From NCBI RefSeq assembly GCF_041260155.1, contig NC_091935.1, positions 6,315,501-6,379,500 on the forward strand: a stretch of 64,000 nt of DNA. Reading direction: 5' to 3'. The position numbers and the translations under genes are program-made. Below are positions 47,735 to 60,266 of this stretch, one piece after another. The notes below the pieces were generated by a model, which worked only from the letters and a program-made list of their open reading frames with translations, was not told the DNA's origin and made no database searches. Each line of letters opens with the position of its first letter. The stretch's first letter is position 1. The stretch is from Ptychodera flava. Lineage: Eukaryota > Hemichordata > Enteropneusta > Ptychoderidae.

Positions 47735-49215
47735 CTGATTTTGTTCAAACTTGGCACAAAGGCATAGCACTATGACCTACAGATGCACGTCGATTTATTT
47801 TGTGATACGATCCAATATGGGCGCGAGGCGGCCATTTTATTGCGATTTTTCATGTCTTTGGACCATAACTCAGACATCCTTGAGCACATTCTGCTCAAAC
47901 TGGGCACAAAGGCATAACATTATGGCTTTCATATCCATGTCAAATTAATTCGCGATAGTTTCAATATGGGCGCGTGGCGGCCATTTTGTTGCGATTTTTC
48001 ATGTCTTTGGACCATAACTCAGACATCCTTGAGCACATTCTGCTCAAACATGGCACAAAGGCATTACACTATGGCTTTCATATCCATGTCAAATTATTTC
48101 GCGATATGTTTCAATATGGGCGTGTGGCGGCCATTTTGTTGCGATTTTTCATGTCTTTGGACCATAACTCAGACATCCTTGAACAGATTCTGTTCAAACT
48201 TGCCACAAAGGTATAACACTATGGCCTACATATGCATGTCAAATTATTTTGTGATACAATCCAATATGGCCACGAGGCGGTCATTTTGTGTGCGATTTTT
48301 CGTGTCTTTGAACCATAACTCAAAGATCCTTGAACCGATTCTGTTCAAACTTGACACAAAGGCATAACACTATGTCCTACATATGCATGTCGAATTATAT
48401 TGCGATACGATCCAATATGGACGTGAGGCGGCCATTTTGTTGCGATTTTTTATGTCTTTGAACCATAACTCAGACATCCTTGAACCGATTCTGTTCAAAT
48501 TTGGCACAAAGCAAAACATTATGCCCTTCATTTGAACACCAATTTATTTCGTGATATGATCCAATATGGCCAACAGGCGGCCATTTTTTTGCGATTTTTT
48601 CATGTCTTTGAACCATAACTCAAATATCCTTGAACCGATTTGGTTCAAACTTGGCACAAAGGCAGAGCACTATGGCATACATATGCATGTATCAATTAAG
48701 CTTGGGATAGGATCCAATATGGCTGCAGAACTGCCATTTTGTTGGAATTTTGCTTGTCTTTGAATCATAATTCAAAGGTCATTACACCCTTTTGTCCAAA
48801 CTTGGCACAAAGATAGCACATGTCAATTTACTTCGTGACATGTTCCATATGGCTGCCAGATTGTCATTTTTTTTCCAATATCGCTGTCAGATGGTCATTT
48901 TTGGATTTTTTCATGTCTTTGAGGCTTAATCATATGCAAATATTCTTTACCCAATGTTGTTGAGACTTGGTACAAAGATAAAGTGCTATGGCATACATAT
49001 GCATGTCTACTAATTTTGTGCTATGATCCATATGGTCAATAAACAGCCATTTGATTTAAATTTTGGTGTGATTTTTTTATGTCTTTGAAACATAAACATA
49101 GGTCACTGTCCCTCGATGGACTAATTTTGTTCAAACGTGATACGAAGATAAAGTACTATGGCTGCATTCTTGTGCACATTAAATTGTTTCATTATATGAT
49201 CCGAAATGGCTGATT
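47735..49215. repeat. Tandem array of about ten 150-bp units, decaying rightwards
   Basis: CATGTCTTTG (or a variant) recurs at about 47851, 48000, 48150, 48301, 48451, 48601, 48751, 48912 and 49079, i.e. every 149-151 bases and then looser. Conserved blocks in each unit are AACCATAACTCA, TTCAAACTTGGCACAAAGG, CATATGCATGTCAAATTA, TCCAATATGG and GCGGCCATTTTGTTGCGAT. The open frames through it (up to 133 codons) are by-products of the repeat, not genes. Confidence 0.9.
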
Positions 49216-49739
49216 ACAACAACATACCCGATCCCATACCATTTCGAAAATTCCACCAAACCATGTGTATAGTATGTGCCAATCACGACACTGGAGGCAG
49301 TAAGGGCATTATTATGTGTGATGTAATCAAAGTTCCTTGAGTGGTCATTACCGGCAGAGATGAGTCATTTATTGAACGTTCCTCAGATTACTTTATTATG
49401 CAAGTCACAGGTCTTGTATCAATGTCATTCCACAGCTACCTAGACTACAGCTACCTAGACACCAAATTATAACAAAATGGACAAGCGGGACTGTGTCATC
49501 AACGATGACTTGTAATGCATGTATTAAGGAATTTGCAATGAACTAGGCCATTGCTACTGTTGACTTGAATATGAAGCGTTTCAAAGTAGCAGACTGCAAA
49601 CCTGTGTCATTGCACGATCTCTGTCATAAGTTGTCAACTGTGTTGAATTGGCTGATAAACACCTGGTGTATGATTGGCTTCATAATTAGGCTGTGCAATA
49701 TTATTAGAATGACTAAGGTGTCTGCCAATTAGAAATCAA

Positions 49740-50021
49740 ATCACAGGGGAGCCAGGAAGAACAAACAAACAAACAAACAAATAAACAACAAAAATAAATA
49801 AACAAAAAATATACAAACATACAAAGAGGCATACAAATACATAAATAACAAACAAACATACAGACAAACATAAACAAACAATATCATGAATAAATAAACA
49901 TACAAACAGATAAACATCTATTCATATTTATATTCTATCTATCTATCTATCTCTCTCTATATCTCTCTCTCTATATCTCTCTCTATCTATCTATCTATCT
50001 ATCTTATATATATATATATAT

Positions 50022-50100
<79 letters not shown>

Positions 50101-50328
50101 TATAGAGAGAGATAGATATAGATAGATAGATAGAATATAAATATGAATAGATGTTTATCTGTTTGTATGTTTATTTATTCATGATATTGTTTGTTTATGT
50201 TTGTCTGTATGTTTGTTTGTTATTTATGTATTTGTATGCCTCTTTGTATGTTTGTATATTTTTTGTTTATTTATTTTTGTTGTTTATTTGTTTGTTTGTT
50301 TGTTTGTTCTTCCTGGCTCCCCTGTGAT
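49740..50328. repeat. 589-bp near-perfect palindrome with tetranucleotide core
   Basis: From ATCACAGGGGAGCCAGGAAG at the left edge, the sequence is the reverse complement of the right edge ending CTTCCTGGCTCCCCTGTGAT. The outer 180 or so bases of each arm appear identical, including unique stretches such as AAAGAGGCATACAAATACAT. Near the centre (about 50034) the arms become (TCTA)n, CT-rich and (TAGA)n around a short (TA)n run, where copy number differs slightly. Open frames across it are artefacts. Confidence 0.85.
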
Positions 50329-53300
50329 GAAATGTGCCACTGTTACCATGTGGCTGATAGATACGCACAGAATACAAGAGGTAATTAAATTATCCTGACT
50401 GATCAATCATTTGCAGTTTAAGTGTTCATGCATGATTATGAGTCACACGAGGTGATATTTTCACTTCCTGCTCATTTTGCAATCACAAATATCCTCATGA
50501 GGCCCATGGCTAGGCTATGACCCTCCCCAATGACAGCATTTTATTATGCAGGTCCTTTTCTGCAATCGACACATGGTCGATTGTCATGTCCATATGGTGG
50601 TGATCCTAAACATAAAGGTCAAATCTAAGTAGACATCAAAACATGTCCAATAGTCAGTATCATTCAGGGTAAATAAACAAGTAGGTGTTACAAGCAGATG
50701 TGATGGAAGTTTGACCTTTGGGACTGTTGTGATCGTATGGTAACAGGTGGACAGTATACCCTTATGTTTTGTTTTGTAATAATCAAGGACATGGAAGTGG
50801 TGTGTACAGCAATGACAGTGATAATGTTCAGTAGTGTAATGTGCATGGAAGATGGAAACTTACAAGAAATAGGAATGAGACAGACTCTAGCTGGCAGGTA
50901 GCGATGAGACAGAGATAATCATAATGGGGTCAAAGTTCAAGATGGTGAATTTGTTACAATGCACTCTATCTCTTGCTGCAGTAGATTTTAACGTTCATCA
51001 ATTTCAATGAGAATAAATATAAAAAATATATAAATGGGCATTTTTGTTGTATATTTTTATATTTCTCCTGGTTCCTCACAGCAAGGGCATGAAATGAAAA
51101 TCCAGGTATACATAATATATTATCATCAGAAAATCTTTAGGTTTGTGGTGGAGGACCACAAATCTCTAAGCGTATACAAATAATTCTGAGCTGTTCCAAC
51201 CAGACAACTGTAATGAGCACAGTTACATGTATAACACTGGTGACACACTTATCATCATGTAAATTATGGTAGTCAAGGTAACTGAACCGATGAAAGAATT
51301 CACTGAGGATGTACAGAAGGAGGCCAAAACCCTTCCAGAAAACTTTGTAAGATAGAGACAGCAGATGTGCATTCAGTTGCAGTGTAAAGCATAGCAGACT
51401 ATCTTTCCACATTCAAGATATAATGTTAAAATTTACCCCCAAGTGTCATTTCAGAATTCATATGCTTGGGGCAGTTACTACCCTACATGTAAACAATAGA
51501 ATAGGGAACTAGAGAATGAATTGAATCAGTCAAGGTTATGTATGTAGCTTATAAGTACCTTTACAGAAATTACACTGTATATACTTTTTAGTATTTTCAG
51601 TTTCACTTCTACTCAATAAATAACAGATTGTAAGAAAACTTGACAAAGAAGTTAAAAATTAATCAACACTTATTTACATTTATCAACATCTAATTTGCAA
51701 ATCGCGGTGGTATTATTGTTACTGTTTCCTCAAATTTGTAGAAAAAGATTGGTTTGCCAACCTTGTGTTCTCTTGCTGTTTGACTGTCTCTACATTATCT
51801 GTGGTGGCGCATAATGCAGAAATTAGAACACCTAGTATCATTTGCGGAGCTAGGTGCACATTCGTGATCGTACAAATTAATTTTCCAACTCAATATTAAA
51901 AAGTGACAACAGCATTAGGTGTGATATGTCATGGATGAATGTCTCAATAATAGTTGTACAATTCTTTTCAACACTGTTATCAGTCTTTCTTCATTTTGTC
52001 ATTGGATTCATCCAGTGCTTGTACTGAATTACAAATTAAAGGTAACATGATCCAAAATTGTTACAGTGCAGGTGGGTCACCTTACATTACTTATAGCTGC
52101 AGTGATGTTATTGTTATGTGTAATAATAGCCCACATTTCCTTCCAACTCCTGATGTAAGTTGTACGCCATACGCACAGTGCTTGTAGATATTACAACAAA
52201 TTAATGTAACATGATAGGGTGCAGGTGGGTTACCTTACAGTGGCCATAGTTATATTTGTAGCCTGCAACTTCTCTCCAGCTCTGATGTAAGATATTATGT
52301 CATTTATATCTACCAGTGCTTTTACGCAACAAATTAAATTGATACATGGGATGGTAAACCTACCTACAGTAGCTATAGCTACCATGATGCAGTCAATGAC
52401 TTTCTATCATGTATTTGGGTGCAGAAGAACCCCTCCTTCCTCTCCATTCCCCTCACAACTACATCTAGAATAGCCACTGCAGTAGAGTGGCTTCCATTAC
52501 ATAGTGTAGCTAGCGTCTGCTCTTATTGTATCAGGAATGGTTTCTCCGTTACTTACTTTGTTGTCAAAGTGCCAATTTCAACCTTTTTAAAGAAACAAAA
52601 AGCTCTTAAAGGGACAATAACCGTCATGTACTGGTATGATAATAATGTCATATGTTTTTGTTCTGGGTGAAAAAACAAATTTTCTGGCCTTTTCTGTACA
52701 TTATGTTGAAGAACAAATTGCTAACTTTGCTAACACAACACTGCATTGTGTGCTAGGTACCATGTTATTGGTCATGAAGAAACTATAGTTTGTAAACATC
52801 GGACATGACAGTTGAATTTACAGGTTGAACACTGGCTGTTATGACAGATTTTAGGAGTAGAACCAGAACAAGAAATAATCTTATGAGGAATATGGAAAAT
52901 ATATCGGAAGTGACTTACTCATGAAGCTGCATGGCATTGGCTATATCATGTGTTTCTGATATTCAACCGCCACATGCTAAATTTGTAATTAAAAAATGTA
53001 ATAGACGATGTGGCCGTATTCTCATTTGGTGTTTGGTGTAGCATTCTTTACGATCAGTGGCTTTCGAGTGTTATTTACTGTACAGGAATGCACTTTCATA
53101 GATCTTATCATGACATTAAGTGACCTTTATGAATGTATTTCATAAGTAATTATGAAGTAGATACAGAGAAATATGGCAGTTGATTGATTCAAGGAAATTT
53201 CTGCTGACTAATTGCCACTTGAGAAATGAAGTGTGCTACATTATCTGTGTATAAAACACCCAATTAAATTGATTTAGTGTTGTGCTCACACTGCGTTATA
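50329..53300. other. Stretch with only doubtful exon-like segments
   Basis: A minus-strand frame after a good acceptor (CTGTCTCTATCTTACAAAG, exon start 51342) reads FWKGFGLLLYILSEFFHRFS, and a 37-base candidate lies at 52919-52955. The opposite strand at 51275-51345 also reads plausibly (MKEFTEDVQKEAKTLPENF then GTAAGA). Both cannot be trusted without transcripts. Confidence 0.4.
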
Positions 53301-53301
53301 C

Positions 53302-53346
53302 CTGAACTCAAGGATTTGAATACTGTCCAGGAATTCATCAAATATT
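53302..53346 (-). CDS. Candidate internal exon, minus strand
   Basis: A short segment between acceptor GCTGTTACAG and donor GTATAAC. In one frame it reads IFDEFLDSIQILEF and connects in phase from 55183-55282 and to 47028-47313. In another frame it would connect to a further candidate at 52919-52955 (reads THDIANAMQLH). Only one of these can be right; cDNA would decide. Confidence 0.25.
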
Positions 53347-54849
53347 CTGTAACAGCTGGTCTCTGTTTAAGTTCCCCTTGTGGATAAGTTATTACTGTAT
53401 CCAAAGATTTGACATAGTTTGTGTTGGACATTTTATGCAAACTTTGACGATGGCAAGATGGAAAGTGGTAAGTTTATCATGCAATGCTTCGAGAAAAGTT
53501 ATTTTGAGTCCTTGATGCTTGTTGAAAGATGTTGAAGATCAAATTTCACGTAAGATCTACCATATTACATCTTTGTCAGGGCAAAAATCAGTAAAATACA
53601 GGTTAGAATTCTTGTGTTCTTTTTCCAGGATTCAGTTTTCTTCACCATCTTGTCACAAACACTTTTCATGTATAAAAATGCTGTTATGAATATATATAGT
53701 ATAATGTAGTCTGAGCATTAGAGTCATTTACACATTGTTTCAATTAAATTGTGGCAAGAAAATGTAAAGTAGTGTTCACAAGAATAATCGTAACTCTCTG
53801 TCCTGTATATAATTGACAAATTTTAAGTGTAAATTTTCAGCAAGTCATTGGCAGTGTTGCTTCAGCAATAATTTCAACTGAAAAACCTTGCCATGTTATC
53901 AGCTTGTAGCCAATATCACGCATCAATGTAGTGAGCACAGACTGGTCTCCATAAGACTAGGCTACAATAATACTTGTCAAAGCATACACCAGGCTTGAAG
54001 GACTGTCAACAGCTGCTCATAATATCTCAATTATGCACAATGCTACACACATGATAATATCTGAAAATTAGATCTTTTGACTGATGGCATTTCAACTTTC
54101 AGAATTGCATCTACTGTATGACAGCAATGCAGTACACAAGCATTCAGTCATATTATGCATATTTTAGTGTAAAGTAACAGAAGATAGACAAAAGAGTTGA
54201 TGAAAATTTGAATTCACTTGCTGCAACTGTTTTAACATCTGTGTTAGAGGTGGAATACTCACAAATTTACACTTCGTCAACCAACTTGTACTTAGATGTC
54301 TACGCAGTGTCATGACCTTTTGACCCTTGACCTTGAAAGTACCAGTTTTTGGAAGTTGCCACTTCTGTGCCTTGTGTAACTTAGTAAGACAACAGGAGTA
54401 ACAAACATAATTTGTGTTAGTTGCTTTCCTCTTTAAATATCACAGTTGCAGGCATATTAAATATCTCTCACAGCCTCTGATTTGAGGTGTTTCTGAAAAG
54501 TATATCCTCCAAATACTTTATTTTTGTAGCAGGCATTTACACACGTATATGCTTGTACGGAAATGATTAAAATTTAAATCAACGTGGAAATTTACCAGTT
54601 ATGGCATCTTCAATCTTTCAAATTATTTTCTCTTAGATTGACAGCTAGTATAAATTTAAAAAACCTATGAATGCTGCAAGTCACTTTTTGACATTTTGTA
54701 AAGAAAAAGCTAAATGTTGGAAATATTTCTGCGATCAAAGTGCGATGAAAGATTGACATCCATGATTTGTGATTGATCCAGCCGCTACTTATTTGACGCA
54801 CTCAATAGAACAGTTTAACTTCATGTTTAATAGACATGGAGAACTACAA

Positions 54850-55100
54850 CAGACGTAATGGAAATTGGTGACGTATGATTGATGGATGGATATTTATTTG
54901 ATGGGTGCAATTTTTAAAATGCACTTCTGTTGCCAGGATAGATTGCCCATGAATACAGAGAACTGCTCTGTTAAATATCATATTAGTGAATAATCGTAGA
55001 GTTGATTTCAAGAAACCTTTGTAATCTAGCTGGGACATATCCTCAGATTTCCGCTGTGAAACTCTATAGCTTGGCTTTATAGCACAGTGGCTGTAAATCA
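54850..55100 (-). mobile_element. Possible 3' part of a retroelement ending in (ATCC)n, minus strand
   Basis: The minus-strand segment ends AAATAAATATCCATCCATC, a tail-like microsatellite, after an 85-codon frame of no known family. Weak evidence. Confidence 0.2.
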
Positions 55101-55182
55101 AGGGAGAGTATCTATAGGTAGGAATCGATGTCGAGATGACAGGGGGGAAATGGCGTTAAAACCAGCAGTAAAGTGATCTCAC

Positions 55183-55282
55183 TGCCTGAGTGTGTATGAT
55201 TTATCTGAGTATGGGTCAATTTCCTGTCTGCATGTTTGAGAGTTCTGTGCGGCAGAATATGAAATATTGCTACCGTACCCAG
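55183..55282 (-). CDS. Candidate internal exon, minus strand
   Basis: This lies between acceptor GGGATATTTCAG and donor GTGAGATC. One frame gives a hydrophilic segment ending EIDPYSDKSYTLR and leads in phase to 53302-53346; a second frame is also open, which lowers confidence. Family unknown. Confidence 0.25.
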
Positions 55283-56089
55283 CTGAAATATCCCTCATCC
55301 GCTGTCACTGATATTGCCTTGATCGCCAAAGTCTTGGTGATTTGTAGGTACAGTTCATGTTTGTCAGATGTTGAGTGTGCATGTATGTCATTACACTGGG
55401 TAAATACCATACTATCCCTTACTATAGTCTATCATGGGTTCAAGATGTCAGCTAGTGAAATCCAGGCTTATCCAATATGACCTAGATACCTGATGTAGAT
55501 ACCTGCTCAAGGACGTTTCACATTTTGTCAGCTTTCTTCATCACAATTTTCAAATTTACAATCAACAATAGTCTCTTGAATAGAGCTTTTTTATGATGAT
55601 GTAGACATTTTAAATCTGTAGGTGAATTTAATATAAGTAGGAAACATGTAAAAAATTGAGATTTTTAGACTCTTTTTGTAATGCAAATAAAATGAATTTG
55701 ACTGTAAGTAAAATGGTTCCTCTTTAATTATATTCATTCTCTTGTATAAAAATGAAAGTAGCAGCTATTAACATTTTAATCCATTGTCTTTGGTTCCTAA
55801 TATCCTAACCGAAATTCCAAAAATTTTTACTTCCAGGCATAATTATTGAACATTACTTACCCCCAGTACTCTAACACTTCTGGTCAGTAATTACTGAAGT
55901 TTGATTGTTTTCAGACAATTTGCATACAAAGTAGTGTGTAGTATATGTTTGTTTTGTAACCTGAATTCACACATTGAATATACATGAAGTACATAACCCA
56001 GTACACAGTCCCTCCTAGGTTCGTCAGTTTAATTTTACGTATACATTAATCACAGGAACAGATATCAGAATGAAACAGACCGTCAGAAT

Positions 56090-56480
56090 TTTGCAGTGTA
56101 GAGCGAACAAAAATTCACGTTCTCCCGACACAGTATGAAAGACGCGATTCAGTGAAATGACCTACACACGATAGCGTAATCAAACGCCGATTTAGCGCTG
56201 AAAATCGATTAGGAAAAAAAGATCACCCTTTTTCCTCATCACAAAATACTGCTAGTCCAGAATATACTGACGTTTCAAAGTAGCTGTACACTTTATGGCC
56301 GATTCAGGCTAGTTTCTTCGTCAAAGACGACACCACCGTACCCACTCTCTGAGGGGACGCTACAGCTCGTGTGACGACATCAACAGCAAACGCCAGCGCA
56401 ACGTGCATCCTACCAGCTAATCACCTCGTTCGCACATTTTGACAATAGCGTTTCCCGACCGTTTTGTGGAGGGACCGTGA
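56090..56480. promoter_or_regulatory. CpG-rich patch, possible promoter or enhancer
   Basis: CpG is frequent here (for example GACGCGATTCAGTG, CGCCGATTTAGCGC, GACGCTACAGCTCGTGTGACG) while the flanks are AT-rich and CpG-poor. A similar patch marks the known promoter interval near 22.0-22.4 kb. It lies close to the candidate exon at 56651-56745. No core motif was found. Confidence 0.25.
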
Positions 56481-56650
56481 TGTAATACATGTTCAAGCAG
56501 TAAGTGAAGACTTTAGTTGTACAATAACTGTTCTTTTTATGACGTACAGATAAATATTTCACTTTGATTTTATTCCTTTTACGATATGCATATTGAATTG
56601 CATTTGTGGAGGAAGCGATTAGAAACCTTGGTATGGAGTTTTTAACTAAC

Positions 56651-56745
56651 CACAGAATGTTTATACACATCTGATAATGGAGCTGCCTGTTCATATTCTT
56701 TGACAATACAAGCCAGCCTGCTGTATTTTTCAAAATTTTGCCAAC
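56651..56745 (-). CDS. Candidate exon, minus strand
   Basis: The minus-strand frame reads WQNFEKYSRLACIVKEYEQA then APLSDVYKHSV, a strongly protein-like amphipathic pattern. The acceptor (GCTGTTAAAG) is moderate and the donor (GTTAGT) is weak. Without a donor the frame stops at TAA soon after, so it could instead end a gene. Not recognised. Confidence 0.3.
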
Positions 56746-58518
56746 CTTTAACAGCATCCAAAAGAGAATATTTTAGGTTGAGTAAATTGTAAAAATTGGT
56801 ATCTGTTCAAGTGGCATACCCTTTCCTTTATAATGAGGCTATTTTAATGTCATACAAAAGTAGACAAGGAATCGTAGTGATCTAATTTAAACATTTCCTC
56901 TTTAATTTAATGCTAATATTTTTAAATACATGTATGTTGCTTTATTCTGATTTTGACTTTGGACAGGAACTGATGTTAAATTCTATACAACTCAACATAT
57001 ATTATAACTCTAATAGTCTCTTACAGAAAGAAATCTTTTACATAGCATTGTAATAAAACTATACCTGTATTTCTTGACAATAGAAAATTAAAATGATGGA
57101 ATTATTATGAAAATAGCACACAAAAAATAGCTTTGCTAAGAGGTACATTTGACATATGACCTTTTGATGGATGGATCGAAAACCACAGTTCTGTCAGAGT
57201 AAGGTATTTTATAATGCTGTGTTTACTTGTTCTAATAGGGTTGCAGTGTTTACCATGCCAAACTTGACACATTTATTAGACATTATCAACCATGTGAACA
57301 ATATCAAAGTATGTTTTATAGCAGTCCATAGTCTCAGCTAATGGATACCGAAGTATTCCATTTGACGTGCAAATCCGCATGTAGTATTTACTGTCTGGAA
57401 ATGCCGCCACCCATGTACCCATTCCCAGCGCAATGTTTAAACTCAATCATCGATAACCATTTTGAGGTCAGCCTGAGGACACAGGTCAAAGGCCAGTAAT
57501 AAACCATGCATAATCTTTCACTGTAAATTGAACAAATTTATTATGTCTGTTATATGTAATATAATAGTTCACTAAAAATTTAACAAATTTGTTGCTTTAT
57601 TAGATGTAACAGAATATTTTGCTTAAAATTTGACGATTTTTTTGCTATCATATTATTTGACAGACATTTACTCTCTGAATGAAAACAATCCAGAAGCCCA
57701 TAACATTTCTATCATTATTTCCTGCAGAGACGTAAATTTTCAACAAAAGATGAATAACAACCATATTTTCAACCCATTAGTAATGTTTAATATTTTGTAT
57801 GGAGATCATGAAAACATCAGTAAAGCTTAGAAAACCCAAAAATATTGTTCCCTTGAATTATTACTTCCCTTTCGCAGAATTATTTTGATTTTCTTAAAGG
57901 CCTGAAAGTTAGCTGCAAATATTTCCAATCTATAGTATATTTCTCTGTACTTTCAACAGTGATATGTCTTTATTTTGTTAGCTTTTGTATTTGTTTCTAT
58001 CTAATGATCACAGTAACTCGGCATTTGATATCATAAATTATTGCAGAAAGCAATGCAGTCTGTCAGAAAATGCTATAGAACATTCACTGTTCCTGTTTGT
58101 CTGTTTGTCTTACTGAGCAAAGCTGATCACATATTCTTTCTTCCTGGCTTACTGACGAAATTGGCATATTGGCGTGGTATTCCTCGGTTGGCAAGCATTT
58201 ACTTCTGAAAACAGTCAAACAAAGCAGACACCAATAAATCATTCCAGGCATCTTTTACTCTCGTAACTTAGGCATACATTCAAAATATTTTAGTCTTTTT
58301 GTGGTTAATAATCAAATAGCATATGTGGTGAGCATTTTCCACGTTCTCACCCAAGGGGAAACCAACACTTTTACTGATCTCTTTTGATTAACTCAGGTTG
58401 CAGTGATGTGCAACATGTCCCATGTCTTTGCACAGAATGATTTACATTTTGTGTCACAGTTGACGGGCTGCTTTTATATTGCCAGCATTTTACGACAGCT
58501 TTTTCTCAGCGTGCTTGA

Positions 58519-58534
58519 CCTCTAGAGGGCAGTA
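58519..58534 (+). promoter_or_regulatory. Candidate CTCF-like site
   Basis: CCTCTAGAGGGCAGTA agrees with the consensus CCASYAGRKGGCRSYR at 15 of 16 positions. Single-motif matches also occur by chance. Confidence 0.3.
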
Positions 58535-58616
58535 TCACCAATGCCAAATTCTTTTGACGTCTTGAAGAGATGGCTATCACTCTGAGATGTCAACATTCAT
58601 CATGTGAGCCATCTCA

Positions 58617-58642
58617 CACCCCCCCCCCACCCCCATCCCCCC
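58617..58642 (-). repeat. C-rich / G-quadruplex-prone tract
   Basis: Runs of C (CACCCCCCCCCCACCCCCAT) give G-runs on the minus strand that could form a quadruplex. Confidence 0.6.
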
Positions 58643-60266
58643 ATTTCCCTCACAGTGTTGACGCCATCCCTCTAAAGCTTTTGGGATGAAAAGTTTAGAT
58701 AATCTGAAGGCATAAACTCCCTGACATCCCCTAGGGGCACACATCTCCTCTTGAATATTTTGTTTCTTCTTAGGTAAGCTGTAATTTTTTGAGAGAGGGA
58801 TATGAGACAAGATGGTTACATGTGCAAAATCTTAATAATTAGCGTCAATAATATACACAGGTTTTTCAAAATAACAGCTTTGATTCTCTCCATAGAGAAG
58901 TTTCAAATGTTTACATCACCTAGTAATTGGTGTCATAGATTATAAGACATTGGTGTAAGGGACAGTCATGGAACCGTCATGGAAGCTGATGCATGAGAAA
59001 CCTAATTTCTTTGTTTTAATAGGGGGAGTCAGACTTCAGTTCGTTTTACATGCGCCAAAATCATAATTAATAAGACATATGCTGTAGTTGTAAGGAAACC
59101 ACTTTGGCAGTGAGTAGTATTGTTTGAGAGGGGCACTAAAATCATGATTGAAAGCAAGTACCGTGTCATAAATGTTGTGGAGTTAAGCAGTTGCCATACA
59201 CAGTTTATACATGTAGCATTGAACATCTGCCAGTAAACGGAGCTATAAATACTCATGTGTCTACCATGCTAGACTGTGTTAGGGTGTTTATACACATGGT
59301 CAACCACCTGGCTAAAAGTGTGCCCTATTTTCTAACCTATGTTGCATTAAGAGAGCATCATTGAAGCGGAAAGTGAAAGTGAGAAGTCACTGTGGTTTGC
59401 CCTTGCATGGAGAGCGCCACCAGTGGCAGAAATGATAATCATTCAGAAGTGGCGTTCATGTCAAAAGTCCTTGTTAATATGGGCGGTGGATGGCTGTCAG
59501 TCTTTGAAAACTTATTTGTAATGAGTGATTAATGACGTTTTGATCTTGAATAAAAAAGTTCCTGTAGGTGGTCGGTCAATTGCTGTTAGATTGTGAAAAA
59601 CATTACCATAAAGACTTGCATATAAGGGTAAATGTTTGATTCCCAAGGGAGGAATGAGGACAAGGAATCCACCACTTTAACTGCGGCATGCGTCTCATCG
59701 ATCATTATGTCATTAGATTTTGGTATCTTTGAGGGCGCTGTCAAGGTAGCTTATTAACTCAAAGTATTTTCCTGACATAATGGAATATCTGAAATAGTTT
59801 TGAGCAAATCAGTCATATCAATCATAATTTTCACCATGATCCTTTATATGAACTGCTTTTGATACACCATTTTCAAAGACTTATTTTCAAACAGGACATA
59901 CTTTGAATATTACATCTTCTGCCAAGGAGATAGACATGTCGAGATAGGTGCATACTGTTGGTGATCAACCGCTCAATGTTGTGGTTGGTCACCCCGCCGA
60001 TTAAAATTGTTCCCATTGGTTGATTTTGATGTCCAGATTTGAAAGGGCTTCTTATTGGCTTTTTTGTGTGGTGACATCACTTATCAATGGTTCACAATGT
60101 TACATCTATATTCTTGCTAGTCTGTCCAAGTGCATTAGGAATGTTTTGAGTGGTGCTATCAAAAGTAAAATTTATGATTTGATGTGATTTTTTAAAAAAC
60201 CCACACTGGAGTAATAGTGTCCCCTTCCATTCTGGATGTTTTATGTTGATATTCATTGTCATTTAA

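Larger units (their letters stand above)
56760..60262. other. Gene-free stretch
   Basis: Only the C-rich tract and the CTCF-like motif stand out. Confidence 0.5.

Noticed and set aside
47751..48763. Open frames of up to 133 codons
   Set aside because: They recur with the 150-bp unit and have the same shifted peptides in several frames; by-products of the tandem array. The array is also not CRISPR: units are contiguous, long and in animal DNA.
50191..50398. Two overlapping 65-codon frames rich in Phe, Val, Cys
   Set aside because: They arise from GTTT/TATT repeats in the palindrome arm.
51252..51345. Plus-strand exon reading MKEFTEDVQKEAKTLPENF
   Set aside because: Weak acceptor and in conflict with an equally plausible minus-strand frame.
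53428..53468. Short frame with MARWKV before GTAAGT as a first exon
   Set aside because: No promoter or following exon, and overlaps nothing conserved.
56410..56757. 115-codon minus-strand frame
   Set aside because: A different frame over the same bases (56651-56745) is more protein-like; this one continues into CpG-rich noncoding DNA.
59405..59430. Second CTCF site (GAGCGCCACCAGTGGCAG)
   Set aside because: Fits only if one base is deleted from the consensus.
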